NCBI RefSeq assembly: GCF_003628755.1 | Contig: NZ_CP029256.1 | Span: forward strand, 2,623,585-2,687,584 | DNA from: Christensenella minuta | GTDB lineage: Bacteria; Bacillota; Clostridia; Christensenellales; Christensenellaceae | DNA length: 64,000 nucleotides | Direction: 5' to 3' | Shown here: one piece after another, positions 7,772 to 16,698 of the stretch | How positions within the stretch are numbered: position 1 is the first letter of the stretch | Layout of the letters: every line of letters begins with the position of its first letter | Program-made: the position numbers and the translations under genes | Notes under the pieces: model-generated | Seen by the model: only the letters and a program-made list of their open reading frames with translations | What the model was told of the DNA's origin: nothing | Databases searched by the model: none

Positions 7772-10048
7772 ATGACTATTGATCGTTCGATCAACCTGAA
7801 AAACCTGAAATATCTGATTGCGGGACTGCTTGCGATCGCCGCGGCTGTCGTGTGCCTGAACGTTTTCTTTATCGCTTCACTGAAGAATGCTATGAATCAG
7901 GAAGCCGACGAATACCTGGGAGAGATATCCGAACATATTGCCGCCATGATTAACGAGCGCGTAGAAAATGGGTTCCAGACGCTCCGTACCACAGCGCGTT
8001 CGCTCCATTTGTTTGACAGCGAGGAGGAAATGCAAAGCTATTTACAGGTCGTAGGAGAAGAAAACAATTTTTCACGCATCACATTTATCGATCCTGAAGG
8101 GAACGGTTATGCAAGCGATGGGGAAAGCATCGATACGTCGAACGAAGGGATTCGGAAAGCGATGCGGGGAGAGGAAAATGTTTCGGATGTATTTGTTGCG
8201 GCAGACGGGAAAACGTCGGTCTTTTATTCAGTGCCGGTCTACGAGAACGACGACTCCGTTGCCGGCGTTCTTGCGGGAACCAGTTCCGTTGAAACGCTGA
8301 AAAGCTTCCTGGACGTGGAGAGCTTCGGCGGAGAGGGATTTTCACAGATCGTCGATTATGATGGAAATTATGTCGTACAGTCGGACAACAAAAATGCCGT
8401 CAAAGGGTACGACAACCATTTTACGATGATCGAAAACAACGGAACGCTTGAGGGAGGAAAAACAATCGGGCAGGTCCGCGAGGCGATGGCGGCGAACGAA
8501 AGGGGAACATTCCGCTTCGATAACCGAAACGACGGCGTTACGCGGATAGCCAATTATATATCCCTCGCTGTGCCCGATTGGTACCTGTTTTCCATCGTTC
8601 CGCTCTCTGTCGTTAGCGCGCAGACTCAAGTGACCATCGATTTCGCAATCGCAATTTCCTGCGTGATGATCGCGCTTTTCATTGTGGTGCTGTTCCTGCT
8701 TTACCGTAACTACCGGAAAAGCAACGAGCGGCTGGAAACCCTCGCGTTTGTCGATCCGGTGACAGGCGGCATGAGCAGGCTGAAGTTTGAAATGGAAGCG
8801 GAAAAACTGATCCGCGCGGCGGATCCGAACGTCTATGCGATGGTTTCGCTTGATATCCAAAAATTCAAGCTGATTAACGATTCCTTTGGCAGCAAGGCAG
8901 GGGACCGTACCCTTCGGTATATTGCCCAGGTGCTGGAACATGAGATCCGGCACGGGGAACTGTCCGCGCGTATTTCGGGCGATACGTTCAGCCTGCTGCT
9001 GAAAAACGCCCCGGCTGAAGAGCTGGGTATGCGCCTTGACCGCATCGCGGAAAAAATCAATGGATTCAATTTAAAAGAAAAAAGCAAATATATTCTTCCC
9101 GTCGTACAGGGCGTTTATATCGTGGACGATCCCGCGCTCAGCATGATCGTGATCCAGGACCGCGCGGGCGTCGCGAGGAAAAGCAACAAAACGAACAGCG
9201 GAAAACTGGTTTCGCGGGTCTTTTATTCCGATGTGGAGCGCATCCGCATGGTACGGGAAAAGGAGATCACCGACAAAATGGAACGGGCGCTGGAAAACCA
9301 TGAATTTGTCGTTTACCTGCAGCCTAAATACGAGCTGGAGCACGATACCATCGCTGGTGCGGAAGCCCTTGTGCGCTGGGACGATCCGGAAAAGGGCATG
9401 ATCCCGCCAAATGAATTTATCCCCGTGCTTGAGCGCAACGGCTATATCGTCGAACTCGACCTCTACGTCTTTGAAGCGGTATGCGGGATGCTGCGCCACT
9501 GGCTTGACAAAGGGCAGAAGCCCGTGCCCATTTCCGTCAACCTTTCCCGCGTTCACCTCAAGGATTCGGCTTTCCTGATGCGTTTCCGCGAGGTATGGGA
9601 AAAATATGATATTCCGGCAGACCTGCTTGAGATCGAACTGACGGAAACGCTGGTATTTGAGAATATGGAGACGCTCATTCATATCATCGATGAGATTCAC
9701 AAGATTGGCTTCACCTGCTCCCTTGACGATTTTGGAAGCGGCTATTCGTCGCTCAATATGCTCAAAGACGTGCCCGTCGACGTATTGAAGCTGGACCGCG
9801 CCTTTTTCCTTGGAGACATGGGCGAGCGTGGAAAGCGGGTAATCGAAGGGGTAATTGATATTTCGCGGAGGCTCCAAATGGGAACGGTGGCAGAGGGCGT
9901 GGAAAATATCCCGCAGGTGGAATTCCTGCGGCAGGCCCGCTGCAATATGGTGCAGGGCTTTGTCTTCTCCAAGCCGGTCCCCATGACGGAATTTGAAAAA
10001 CTCGCCTTTGGCCGGCCCGCCGGGGAAGACTGGGAAGGAGAGCCATGA
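7772..10048 (+). CDS. Membrane c-di-GMP phosphodiesterase (dCache, degenerate GGDEF, EAL)
   Basis: The 758-aa sensor has a first membrane helix (about 12-35), an extracytoplasmic dCache-like ligand domain (about 40-280) and a second helix (about 290-312). A GGDEF-type domain (about 330-485) and an EAL domain (about 500-745) follow. The cyclase signature is SGDTF in place of GGDEF, so cyclase activity should be lost, though GTP-binding regulation is possible. The EAL domain is intact: AEALVRW, the Asn of SVNLSR, the Glu of IELTET, DDFGSGYSS, KLDRAF and AEGVEN. It should hydrolyse c-di-GMP in response to an external ligand. The stop overlaps the next start (ATGA), so the two genes are translationally coupled. 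Confidence 0.92.
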   Translation: MTIDRSINLKNLKYLIAGLLAIAAAVVCLNVFFIASLKNAMNQEADEYLGEISEHIAAMINERVENGFQTLRTTARSLHLFDSEEEMQSYLQVVGEENNFSRITFIDPEGNGYASDGESIDTSNEGIRKAMRGEENVSDVFVAADGKTSVFYSVPVYENDDSVAGVLAGTSSVETLKSFLDVESFGGEGFSQIVDYDGNYVVQSDNKNAVKGYDNHFTMIENNGTLEGGKTIGQVREAMAANERGTFRFDNRNDGVTRIANYISLAVPDWYLFSIVPLSVVSAQTQVTIDFAIAISCVMIALFIVVLFLLYRNYRKSNERLETLAFVDPVTGGMSRLKFEMEAEKLIRAADPNVYAMVSLDIQKFKLINDSFGSKAGDRTLRYIAQVLEHEIRHGELSARISGDTFSLLLKNAPAEELGMRLDRIAEKINGFNLKEKSKYILPVVQGVYIVDDPALSMIVIQDRAGVARKSNKTNSGKLVSRVFYSDVERIRMVREKEITDKMERALENHEFVVYLQPKYELEHDTIAGAEALVRWDDPEKGMIPPNEFIPVLERNGYIVELDLYVFEAVCGMLRHWLDKGQKPVPISVNLSRVHLKDSAFLMRFREVWEKYDIPADLLEIELTETLVFENMETLIHIIDEIHKIGFTCSLDDFGSGYSSLNMLKDVPVDVLKLDRAFFLGDMGERGKRVIEGVIDISRRLQMGTVAEGVENIPQVEFLRQARCNMVQGFVFSKPVPMTEFEKLAFGRPAGEDWEGEP

Positions 10049-11229
10049 AAAAACAAAAAAGGCTGAGCCGGGTTTCCATGCAGGCGTTCCTCCTGACCGC
10101 GGTCATGGTCGTGCTGTCCTGCTTGCTGATTTTTGCGGTCAACTATACGCTTTCCTACCGCGACATGATCGACAGCCTGCAGGAGCGTGCCGGGGGGATT
10201 TATCAATACCTGGAACAAAATTTAAATGTGGAGAGTTTCTCAAGCCTGAATATTCCAGACGATATGAGGGATGAAGAATACCGCGAATTGAAAAAAATGT
10301 TTGAGAACATCAAGTCCGTGACGGGCGTGCGCTACCTGTATACCGCCAAGCAGGCGGATACGGGCGAATATATTTACCTCGTTGACGGCCTGCCCTCGGA
10401 AAATGAGGATTTTCGCCGTGTGGGAGACCTGATCGAGCCGGAGATCATACCGGATATCGAACGGGCCTACCAAAACGAGATCGTGCTCCCCGAAGAGATT
10501 AAGGACACCTCGTGGGGCAATATTTTCATTTCCTATTTTCCCATACATTCGGATGCCGGCAATGGGGAAGTCATTGGTGTGGTCGGGATTGAATTCGATG
10601 CGGAGCACCAATACCGGACCTTCCGTTGGCTTGGGATGGCCACGCCCGCCATCATTGCCGTCTGTTGCGTGGTCGCGGGAATCATTGCGGCGCTGCTGTT
10701 CAAGCGTATTTCCAACCCGGCCTACCGGGACATGGCGAATACGGACCTGCTGACGGGGCTTGGCAACAGAAATGCGTTCAATGTCGCGCTCAATAACCTG
10801 GAGGCGCTGCCGGATAAAACGGGGATCGGTATCGTTATAATCGACCTCGACGACCTCAAGCAGGTCAACGATTCCCTCGGCCACCCGGCCGGGGACGAAT
10901 ATATCCGCGCGGGCGGCAGCCTCGCACAGCGGTTCATTAAGCCGCCCGATGTGCTCTACCGGGTCGGCGGCGACGAATTTGCCGCCTTTGTCCGCGGAAG
11001 CAGCGCGGAAGAGCTCGCGGAGGTCGTGAGGGGCGTCGAAGAAGCGGCAGGGGATTTTTACGACCGGAACGGGCTGCGGGTCCGCCTGTCGGTTGGATGC
11101 GCGGTGTTCCGGCCGGGGGAGGATGCCGGCATTGCGGATGTCATCGAGCGCGCAGACGAGGCGATGTACCGTATGAAGAAAGCGAAAAAAGAACGCGGCA
11201 ACGGAGAAAAACCGCCGCAGGCCCCGTAA
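10045..11229 (+). CDS. Membrane diguanylate cyclase
   Basis: The 394-aa protein has two membrane helices (about 15-35 and 196-218) around an extracytoplasmic sensor domain, then a GGDEF domain (about 232-385). The active-site loop RVGGDEF (306-312) is intact. The DLLTGLGNR start of the domain is canonical. No RxxD inhibitory site precedes the GGDEF motif, so product inhibition at that site is not expected. It overlaps the phosphodiesterase gene by 4 bp, giving a matched synthesis/degradation pair from one mRNA. Confidence 0.92.
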   Translation: MKKQKRLSRVSMQAFLLTAVMVVLSCLLIFAVNYTLSYRDMIDSLQERAGGIYQYLEQNLNVESFSSLNIPDDMRDEEYRELKKMFENIKSVTGVRYLYTAKQADTGEYIYLVDGLPSENEDFRRVGDLIEPEIIPDIERAYQNEIVLPEEIKDTSWGNIFISYFPIHSDAGNGEVIGVVGIEFDAEHQYRTFRWLGMATPAIIAVCCVVAGIIAALLFKRISNPAYRDMANTDLLTGLGNRNAFNVALNNLEALPDKTGIGIVIIDLDDLKQVNDSLGHPAGDEYIRAGGSLAQRFIKPPDVLYRVGGDEFAAFVRGSSAEELAEVVRGVEEAAGDFYDRNGLRVRLSVGCAVFRPGEDAGIADVIERADEAMYRMKKAKKERGNGEKPPQAP

Positions 11230-11252
11230 AGACAGGAACAGGGCTGCAACAA

Positions 11253-11285
11253 AAACGCCTTTCCCCACGGGGAAAGGCGTTTTAT
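11253..11285. terminator. Bidirectional terminator
   Basis: AACGCCTTTCCCC and its complement around an ACGG loop, with A and T tracts on either side, separate the cyclase from the convergent HdeD-like gene. Confidence 0.85.
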
Positions 11286-11294
11286 GCGGATCGA

Positions 11295-11936
11295 TTATTT
11301 CCTGCAGGCCAGCTTGCCGGACAGCGCTTCCGCAAACAATGCGACGCCGCCGATGATTAGGTAGATCGCAAAGATCCACTGTATCGTGAACCAGCCTGTA
11401 ATGGGCGCGCAGATGATTAGGATGCCAAGGATCAGGTTGATGATACCGCTGGCAAGCACCCAGCCCGCGCCCGGTTCGCCCGCGCTCTTGAACGCGCCGT
11501 ATGAGGAAACCTGCGTGATACCGCCGAACAAGGCGAAGAACCCGATGATAAAGGAGAATGTAGACAGCATATTCAGCTTGCCGATTGGGCTGCCAAGCGC
11601 TTCCACAAGGATCAGGACGCCGATCAACGTAAAAATAATTCCGTTTGCAAGCGTCCAGCCGTTCCTGTAATCGGCAGGGGTACGCACATAGGCAATGATC
11701 TCAAAAATGCCGTAAACGATGAATCCGGCGGTTACAAAGTATCCGATGCCGATCCCCATTGCATACGGGGCCGCAAAGATCAGGATACCGATCACAACCA
11801 TGCAGATCGCGATCACGGCCCCCGCGGTTTTATTCCCGCCCGTGGCCTGCCGCGCTATATTGTTCAGGCTCATCCTGGATTTTGGCGGCTCTTCGTTTGA
11901 ATTCTGGCCGTTGTCATTGAATGTTTCATCAGACAT
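11295..11936 (-). CDS. HdeD-family (DUF308) membrane protein
   Basis: The 213-aa protein has a polar N-terminal tail of about 35 residues, then six hydrophobic helices in three similar pairs, each with Gly-rich turns, as in HdeD/DUF308 proteins. In enterobacteria HdeD is linked to acid resistance; its role in Clostridia is undefined. The start follows an AGGAGG site. It stands alone. Confidence 0.75.
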   Translation of the reverse strand: MSDETFNDNGQNSNEEPPKSRMSLNNIARQATGGNKTAGAVIAICMVVIGILIFAAPYAMGIGIGYFVTAGFIVYGIFEIIAYVRTPADYRNGWTLANGIIFTLIGVLILVEALGSPIGKLNMLSTFSFIIGFFALFGGITQVSSYGAFKSAGEPGAGWVLASGIINLILGILIICAPITGWFTIQWIFAIYLIIGGVALFAEALSGKLACRK

Positions 11937-12139
11937 AATAATTCCTCCTCTTTTCGGAGCGTGCCGCTGTGAGCGCCATGCCCGCCTAAAATACCTGCCG
12001 GGTATCGAACGTATCGTTTCCGGCTTATTGAATTATTAAACATTTTATCCCTGTGCGAAACAGAAATACTGCGCGGCAAACGCTTCCTGTACATTGCGCC
12101 GCAGCATGCGGCCGCCGCAAAAAATCATGCCGGAGAATC

Positions 12140-12176
12140 AAAAAAAGCTTCCTTCCGCTGCGGGAAAGAAGCTTCT
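12140..12176 (-). terminator. Terminator of the ferredoxin gene
   Basis: On the minus strand GAAGCTTCTTTCCC pairs with GGAAGGAAGCTT across GCAGC and is followed by seven T residues. It lies 10 bp after the ferredoxin stop. Confidence 0.85.
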
Positions 12177-12185
12177 TTTCGTTTC

Positions 12186-12896
12186 CTACTGCTCGATGAT
12201 GCTTCCGTCCGTATCAACGATGGTGACGCTCCACGGAATCATTTTCCCGCAGTTCCTGAGCGCCTCCATCGCCGCCTGTGCAATGCCGCCGCAGCACGGG
12301 ACGGACATGCGCACGATCGATACGCTTTTGATGTCGTTCTGCTTCAGGATTTCGGTCAGCTTTTCAGCGTAGTCCGCTTCGTCAAGCTTGGGGCAGCCGA
12401 TCAGCGTCACCCTGCCGCGGATAAAATCGCTGTGGAAATTGCCGTACGCAAACGCCGTGCAGTCCGCCGCGATTAAAAGATGCGCCCCCTTGAAATACGG
12501 AGCGTTCACCGGGACGAGCTGAAGCTGAACGGGCCATTGGGAAAGCTGCGATTCCATCTCGCAGGGCTGTGCCGCCGCAGGCGCGCCCTGCGCATGAGGG
12601 GCGCGCTCTATTGCCTTAGACTGCGTTCCCGGACAGCCGCAGGGGAGCGGCTTCGCTCCCGCTTCCATATTTTTTTTAACGGCCTCCGCGTCATATGCCG
12701 CCGCCTCGCGTTCCTCAAAGGAGATCGCGTCCGTCGGGCAGACGGGAAGGCAGTCGCCCAGCCCGTCGCAGTAATCGTCGCGCAGCAGCTTCGCCTTGCC
12801 GTTTACCATCCCGATCGCACCTTCGTGGCACGCCTGCGCGCACAGCCCGCAGCCATTGCATTTTTCTTTGTTTATAGTAATGATTTTTCGCTTCAT
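12186..12896 (-). CDS. Two-[4Fe-4S] ferredoxin domain protein of the Hcp regulon
   Basis: The 236-aa protein starts with two ferredoxin motifs, CNGCGLCAQAC and CDGLGDCLPVC (about residues 13-54), each fit for a [4Fe-4S] cluster. A C-terminal domain of about 170 residues follows, with extra Cys in PCGCPGT and PCCGG. Proteins of this build are common in clostridia next to hcp genes and are likely electron carriers. The probable partner here is Hcp: a 16-bp site upstream matches the hcp operator. GTG at 12908 is an alternative start, but the chosen ATG sits 8 nt after GAGGTGG. Confidence 0.82.
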   Translation of the reverse strand: MKRKIITINKEKCNGCGLCAQACHEGAIGMVNGKAKLLRDDYCDGLGDCLPVCPTDAISFEEREAAAYDAEAVKKNMEAGAKPLPCGCPGTQSKAIERAPHAQGAPAAAQPCEMESQLSQWPVQLQLVPVNAPYFKGAHLLIAADCTAFAYGNFHSDFIRGRVTLIGCPKLDEADYAEKLTEILKQNDIKSVSIVRMSVPCCGGIAQAAMEALRNCGKMIPWSVTIVDTDGSIIEQ

Positions 12897-12928
12897 AAGT
12901 ATTGCCACCTCTTTGATTTCATGATTCT

Positions 12929-12970
12929 ATCATATCAAATCCAGAGGGGAAATATGTTGCAATTGCAACA
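12929..12970 (-). promoter_or_regulatory. Ferredoxin promoter with Crp/Fnr-type operator
   Basis: The perfect palindrome TGTTGCAATTGCAACA (12955-12970) is centred about 40 bp upstream of the start site predicted from the -10 TATGAT (12929-12934, minus strand). There is no -35 hexamer. This is the geometry of class II Crp/Fnr activation. It matches the site at 16672-16687 at 15 of 16 positions. Confidence 0.75.
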
Positions 12971-12973
12971 AAA

Positions 12974-13873
12974 TTATTTTCGCGCCTTTTTTCGCTGTGC
13001 GGGGATGCTGATTTCCCGGAACCCCTCGCCGGTAATCTCGCCCGCGTCGCCCACGATGATGAACGCATCCGGATCGATCCCGTGGACCAGTCCGTAGACT
13101 TTGTAAACCTCCTGTCGCCGTACTGCGCACAGCAGCACCTCGCCTTCCGCGCCGCTGTAACCGCCGCGCGCTTTCAGCTCAGTCACACCGCGCTCCATCC
13201 TGGTGAGGATGGCGCGCGCGATCTCCTTGTTTTTGGGCGAAACGATAAACATCATTTTGCCCGTGCCAAGGCTTGTGCCATAAAGCACCGCGTCGATCAC
13301 GCGGGAGGTGATAAAGATGACGAGGATGGCGTACAGCGGACTCTCGAACTCCCTGTAAACCCAGGCAGAGACGAGCACCACGGTCACGTCCAGCACCATG
13401 ATTAGCTTGCCGATGGAAATATGGGGAAAACGCTTCGCGAGCAAATTGGCGGCAAGCTCCGTGCCGCCCGAGGTACCGCCGCGCATCAGGATCAGCCCCA
13501 GCCCGAGGCCCGCAAGCACGCCGCCGAACGCCACGGTAATCAGCGGCTGCCCCGTATACTGCGGCATGATGCCCGCCGTCGCATCGATTACCACGGAGGA
13601 AAGCGCCGTTGCGATCACGGTCTTGATAACAAACTGGAAACCGAATACAAAAAAACCGAGGATAAAAAGGGGAATGTTCATCACCAGGATCATCGTACCG
13701 ATGGGCAGGCCGAATACGTAATTGAGCATCGTCGCCACGCCTGTCAGCCCGCCGGGCGCAATGTTGTTCGGCGCGGTGAAAATGTTGACGGAAGCGGCAT
13801 ACAGCAGGCTTCCAATCAAAAACAACACGGCATCGGTCACATAACCTTTTATTTTACGGGAACGCAGTTCCAT
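12974..13873 (-). CDS. YitT-family membrane protein (DUF161/DUF2179)
   Basis: The 299-aa protein has five or six N-terminal helices, with motifs NNIAPGGLTG and MRGGTSGGTE typical of the DUF161 half. A cytoplasmic C-terminal DUF2179 domain of about 80 residues follows, with GRGGYSG-like KARGGYSG. The family is widespread in Firmicutes; its transport role is unproven. The start at 13873 is preferred because GGAGATGAGG precedes it. In-frame upstream starts would add a polar tail. The stop lies 4 bp from the ferredoxin operator, so the two genes are probably separately transcribed. Confidence 0.88.
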   Translation of the reverse strand: MELRSRKIKGYVTDAVLFLIGSLLYAASVNIFTAPNNIAPGGLTGVATMLNYVFGLPIGTMILVMNIPLFILGFFVFGFQFVIKTVIATALSSVVIDATAGIMPQYTGQPLITVAFGGVLAGLGLGLILMRGGTSGGTELAANLLAKRFPHISIGKLIMVLDVTVVLVSAWVYREFESPLYAILVIFITSRVIDAVLYGTSLGTGKMMFIVSPKNKEIARAILTRMERGVTELKARGGYSGAEGEVLLCAVRRQEVYKVYGLVHGIDPDAFIIVGDAGEITGEGFREISIPAQRKKARK

Positions 13874-13991
13874 TTGCCTCATCTCCATTTCAAAGCCAAA
13901 TCTGCCCTCATCATACTCCTTTACTATAAACAGGAAAAGGGTTTGCGTATTAAGTTTGTGCAAAGATTTTTTACGGTGAGGGAACGGTTAA

Positions 13992-14256
13992 CTTAAAAAT
14001 TGCCCTGCCGCTTTCGGACGGCAGGGCGGCCGGTCTTTTAACTGGCTCAGTACATACGGCAATTTCGTATAAGGCTTAGTTGATTTTTTAGAATAACCGG
14101 GTTTCATGAACCGGGTGTGAAGCGATTTTAGTAAACCGTAAAGACCGGGCGCCGCCGCGGCGGAATAAAGGCGAAGTCCCCGATACAATGTATCAGGGAC
14201 TCCTAAAAACTACCCATTGGCTTGTACCTCCAAGCCGATTTATTTGATCGCCGAAG
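13992..14256 (-). ncRNA. Unidentified structured RNA with intrinsic terminator
   Basis: This 400-bp gap has no good frame but dense pairing. On the minus strand a -10-like TATAAA (14262-14267) precedes it. Hairpins follow: GGCTTG/CAAGCC (14219-14236), and an 11-bp arm GTCCCTGATACA with its complement (14176-14200). A 9-bp long-range helix joins 14140-14148 to 14030-14038. A 9-bp G+C stem (14002-14027) plus a T run then forms a terminator. It is not tmRNA, SRP RNA, RNase P RNA or a tRNA by inspection. 6S RNA or the raiA motif remain to be tested. It is not placed as a leader of the gene that follows it (YitT), because the terminator intervenes. Confidence 0.55.
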
Positions 14257-14334
14257 CGTTATTTATACATTAAACGAAAAATATGAATCTTAAGCAACAA
14301 AAGTATGAACAATCTGTGAATCCTGGAAAAGCGG

Positions 14335-14361
14335 AAGCCCTGCCTTCCGGCAGGGCTTTCC
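14335..14361 (-). terminator. Hairpin after the PNPOx-like gene
   Basis: A 10-bp stem, AAGCCCTGCC with GGCAGGGCTT around TTCC, starts right after the stop at 14364. The T run that follows on the minus strand is short. Confidence 0.65.
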
Positions 14362-14363
14362 CG

Positions 14364-14843
14364 TTACTTTTTTTCCCGCAGCTTCTTTTGCTTGCCGCTG
14401 ATCTCCCGCAGCTTGATCTTCACGATACCGGTGCGCGCGAGTGAGTTGCGGATAGCTTCGTCAAAGCCTCCCATGTTGCTCGGCGCATATTTCTCGCAAA
14501 TAAGGCGCAGGGCATGGATTTTTTCCGTGTCGTCCGTCACGGGTTCCGCCCGCCCGAAAGCGACAACGCTTTGGTACGCCGTAGAAAACTGCTCGGGGAT
14601 CGGCACGACGCCGCCCGCGCATACGAGGCAGACATCCGGCTCGTGCTCCATACATTCGAGCTTATAGCCTGCTGGTGCGCAGTGGAAATAGACCGTATTC
14701 CCCACGGTGGCGGGCGATATGGGCACCGCGTAGGGCTTCCCGTCCGGGTCCGCCATCGAAAGCACCGCGTATTCGCAGGCGTCGAGCACCCTGCGCGCTT
14801 CTTCTTCCGTCATCGCACGTTCTTTTCGTCTCATTTCACGCAT
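14364..14843 (-). CDS. Pyridoxamine 5'-phosphate oxidase-like (NimA-type) flavoprotein
   Basis: The 159-aa protein has the split-barrel FMN-binding pattern of the PNPOx-like/nitroimidazole-resistance family: MREMRRKERAMT at the N-terminus, then YAVLSMADPDGKPYAVPIS (about 25-43) and TVYFHCAPAGYKLE (about 51-64). Members bind FMN or haem and reduce small substrates; the substrate is not deducible here. The start at 14843 begins the conserved region, and upstream in-frame sequence is non-conserved in character. Terminators isolate it on both sides. Confidence 0.82.
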   Translation of the reverse strand: MREMRRKERAMTEEEARRVLDACEYAVLSMADPDGKPYAVPISPATVGNTVYFHCAPAGYKLECMEHEPDVCLVCAGGVVPIPEQFSTAYQSVVAFGRAEPVTDDTEKIHALRLICEKYAPSNMGGFDEAIRNSLARTGIVKIKLREISGKQKKLREKK

Positions 14844-14908
14844 CGTTTTTTCCGCCCTTTGCTTTTTAACCAGTATACCATAAAAATTTTTGCTGCCGCC
14901 AAAGCTTA

Positions 14909-14942
14909 AAAACCGGGAAACCCCGCGGGGCTTTCCCGGTTT
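14909..14942 (-). terminator. Terminator of hcp
   Basis: AAACCGGGAAA-CCCC pairs with GGGG-TTTCCCGGTTT across GC, giving a near-perfect palindrome 30 bp after the hcp stop. It may also insulate the upstream side of the PNPOx-like gene. Confidence 0.75.
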
Positions 14943-14971
14943 AAGGCTCAGGTGGACCGGAACGTCGTTTT

Positions 14972-16522
14972 TTACCCGAGAATCTTTTTCAGGTCTTCCC
15001 CCGGCGTCGAGATCGGGCTGATGTTGAATTTTTCCACGAGGATATTCAATACGTTCGGCGATACGAATGCGGGCAGCGTAGGCCCGAGATAGATGTTCTT
15101 GATACCCAGTGAAAGCAGGGTCAGCAAAATGCATACCGCCTTTTGTTCATACCACGAAAGCACCATGGAAAGCGGCAGGTCGTTCACGCCGCAGCCAAAT
15201 GCCTGCGCGAGGGCGATCGCCACCTGGATAGCGGAATATGCGTCGTTGCACTGTCCCATATCCATAATGCGCGGCAGCCCCGCCACCGTGCCGAGATCGA
15301 GGTCGTTGAACCGGTATTTTCCGCAGGCCAGCGTAAGGATCACAGAATCTTCCGGTGTCTGTTTGACGAAATCGGTGTAATAATTCCGGCCGGGCTTCGC
15401 GCCGTCGCAGCCGCCCACGAGGAAGAAATGCTTGATTTTTCCAGTTTTGACCGCGTCTATTACCTGATCCGCAATGGAAAGCACGGTGTCTACGCCGAAA
15501 CCGGGTGTCAGCACATGCCCGCCGTTTAAGCCGCTCATCTCGCGTTTTTCCGCATAGCCGCCGAGCGCAAGCGCTTTTTCGATTACAGGCGTGAAATCTT
15601 TTTTTCCATCGATATGCGCCATGCCGGGATAGCCTACCACAGAGGTCGTGAATACGCGGTCGGAATAAGAAGGCGTCGGCGGCATCAGGCAGTTTGTAGT
15701 AAACAGGATGGGTGCGGGCACGTCCGCGAATTCCTTTTTCTGATTCTGCCACGCCGTGCCGAAGTTGCCCTTGAGGTGCGCATACCTTTTCAGCTCCGGG
15801 TATGCGTGCGCGGGCAGCATTTCACCGTGCGTATAGATGTTTACGCCCTTGCCCTCCGTCTGCTCGAGCAGCAGCTTTAAGTCGCGCAGATCATGCCCCG
15901 TGACGATGATGAACGGTCCCGCCTCGATATCCGTAGAAACGGGCGTAGGTTCGGGCTTCCCGTATGCGCCCACGTTCGCGTCGTTTAAAAGCGCCATGCA
16001 CTTGAGGTTCACCTGTCCGCATTCCATCACGAGGGCAAGCCGTTCGTCCATCGCGAGGTCTTTCGCGAGGGAGGCAAGTCCCTTGTAAAAAAATGCGTTT
16101 ACATCCGGGTCCTCCTTGCCGAGGACACGTGCGTGATGCGCGTACGCCGCCATGCCGCGCATGCCGAACAACAGCAGCGATTCAAGACTGCGTACATCCT
16201 CGTCTGCGTGCCATACGTCCTCCGCCGAAAACAGGCAGCTCCCGCCGTATTTGCGGATCAGCACGTCGCCGCGGCTGCATAGCGCCTCGATATCCGTGTC
16301 GTCGAAGTTTACGTTCGTTATGGTCGTAAACAGGCTGTCCACAATAAAATTGTCCGTTTCGGCGTCGTGTGGTTTCCCCTCCGCAGCGCAGGAAAGCTCC
16401 ACCAGTCTTGAGGTAAGCTTATCCTGCAAAAGCGCCGTGTCTACCTTTTTGCCGCAGACCCCGCCGCGTGTGCAGCCGGACCCGTTCGCGGTCTGTTCAC
16501 ATTGAAAACAAAACATTTCCAT
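14972..16522 (-). CDS. hcp: Hydroxylamine reductase (hybrid-cluster protein)
   Basis: The 516-aa protein is a complete Hcp. The N-terminal proximal-cluster cysteines are C5, C8, C17 and C23 (CFQCEQ..GCTRGGVCGK). The hybrid-cluster ligands appear in the usual order: VECGQVN-like MECGQVNLKC, THGEMLPAH, the Cys of TTNCLMPP, GGCDGAKPGR and ACGKYRF. Hcp reduces hydroxylamine and acts as an NO reductase in anaerobes, using electrons from a small iron-sulfur protein. The start follows GGAGG (at about 16530); an earlier in-frame ATG at 16573 has no ribosome site. The promoter carries the shared 16-bp operator, and the gene is divergent from its probable regulator. Confidence 0.96.
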   Translation of the reverse strand: MEMFCFQCEQTANGSGCTRGGVCGKKVDTALLQDKLTSRLVELSCAAEGKPHDAETDNFIVDSLFTTITNVNFDDTDIEALCSRGDVLIRKYGGSCLFSAEDVWHADEDVRSLESLLLFGMRGMAAYAHHARVLGKEDPDVNAFFYKGLASLAKDLAMDERLALVMECGQVNLKCMALLNDANVGAYGKPEPTPVSTDIEAGPFIIVTGHDLRDLKLLLEQTEGKGVNIYTHGEMLPAHAYPELKRYAHLKGNFGTAWQNQKKEFADVPAPILFTTNCLMPPTPSYSDRVFTTSVVGYPGMAHIDGKKDFTPVIEKALALGGYAEKREMSGLNGGHVLTPGFGVDTVLSIADQVIDAVKTGKIKHFFLVGGCDGAKPGRNYYTDFVKQTPEDSVILTLACGKYRFNDLDLGTVAGLPRIMDMGQCNDAYSAIQVAIALAQAFGCGVNDLPLSMVLSWYEQKAVCILLTLLSLGIKNIYLGPTLPAFVSPNVLNILVEKFNISPISTPGEDLKKILG

Positions 16523-16647
16523 TCCTGCATCCTCCTTATTGCAGTTCGCCATGCAGCGAAACCGCCATGCCATTCATAATTTTGCCGAGTTGCTTTGCAG
16601 TAAAAGTTAACCATTTGATAAACAACTCTTGCCTGGTATAAACAAGA

Positions 16648-16687
16648 ATAGTACAATATGTGGAAATGAGATGTTGCAAATGCAACA
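16648..16687. promoter_or_regulatory. Divergent hcp/regulator control region with shared operator
   Basis: TGTTGCAAATGCAACA (16672-16687) is a 16-bp inverted repeat. For hcp (minus strand) it lies about 39 bp upstream of the start site inferred from the -10 TACTAT (16648-16653). For the regulator it ends just before the AAAGGA ribosome site. It can thus activate hcp and block its own gene. Confidence 0.78.
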
Positions 16688-16698
16688 AAAAGGAAAAG

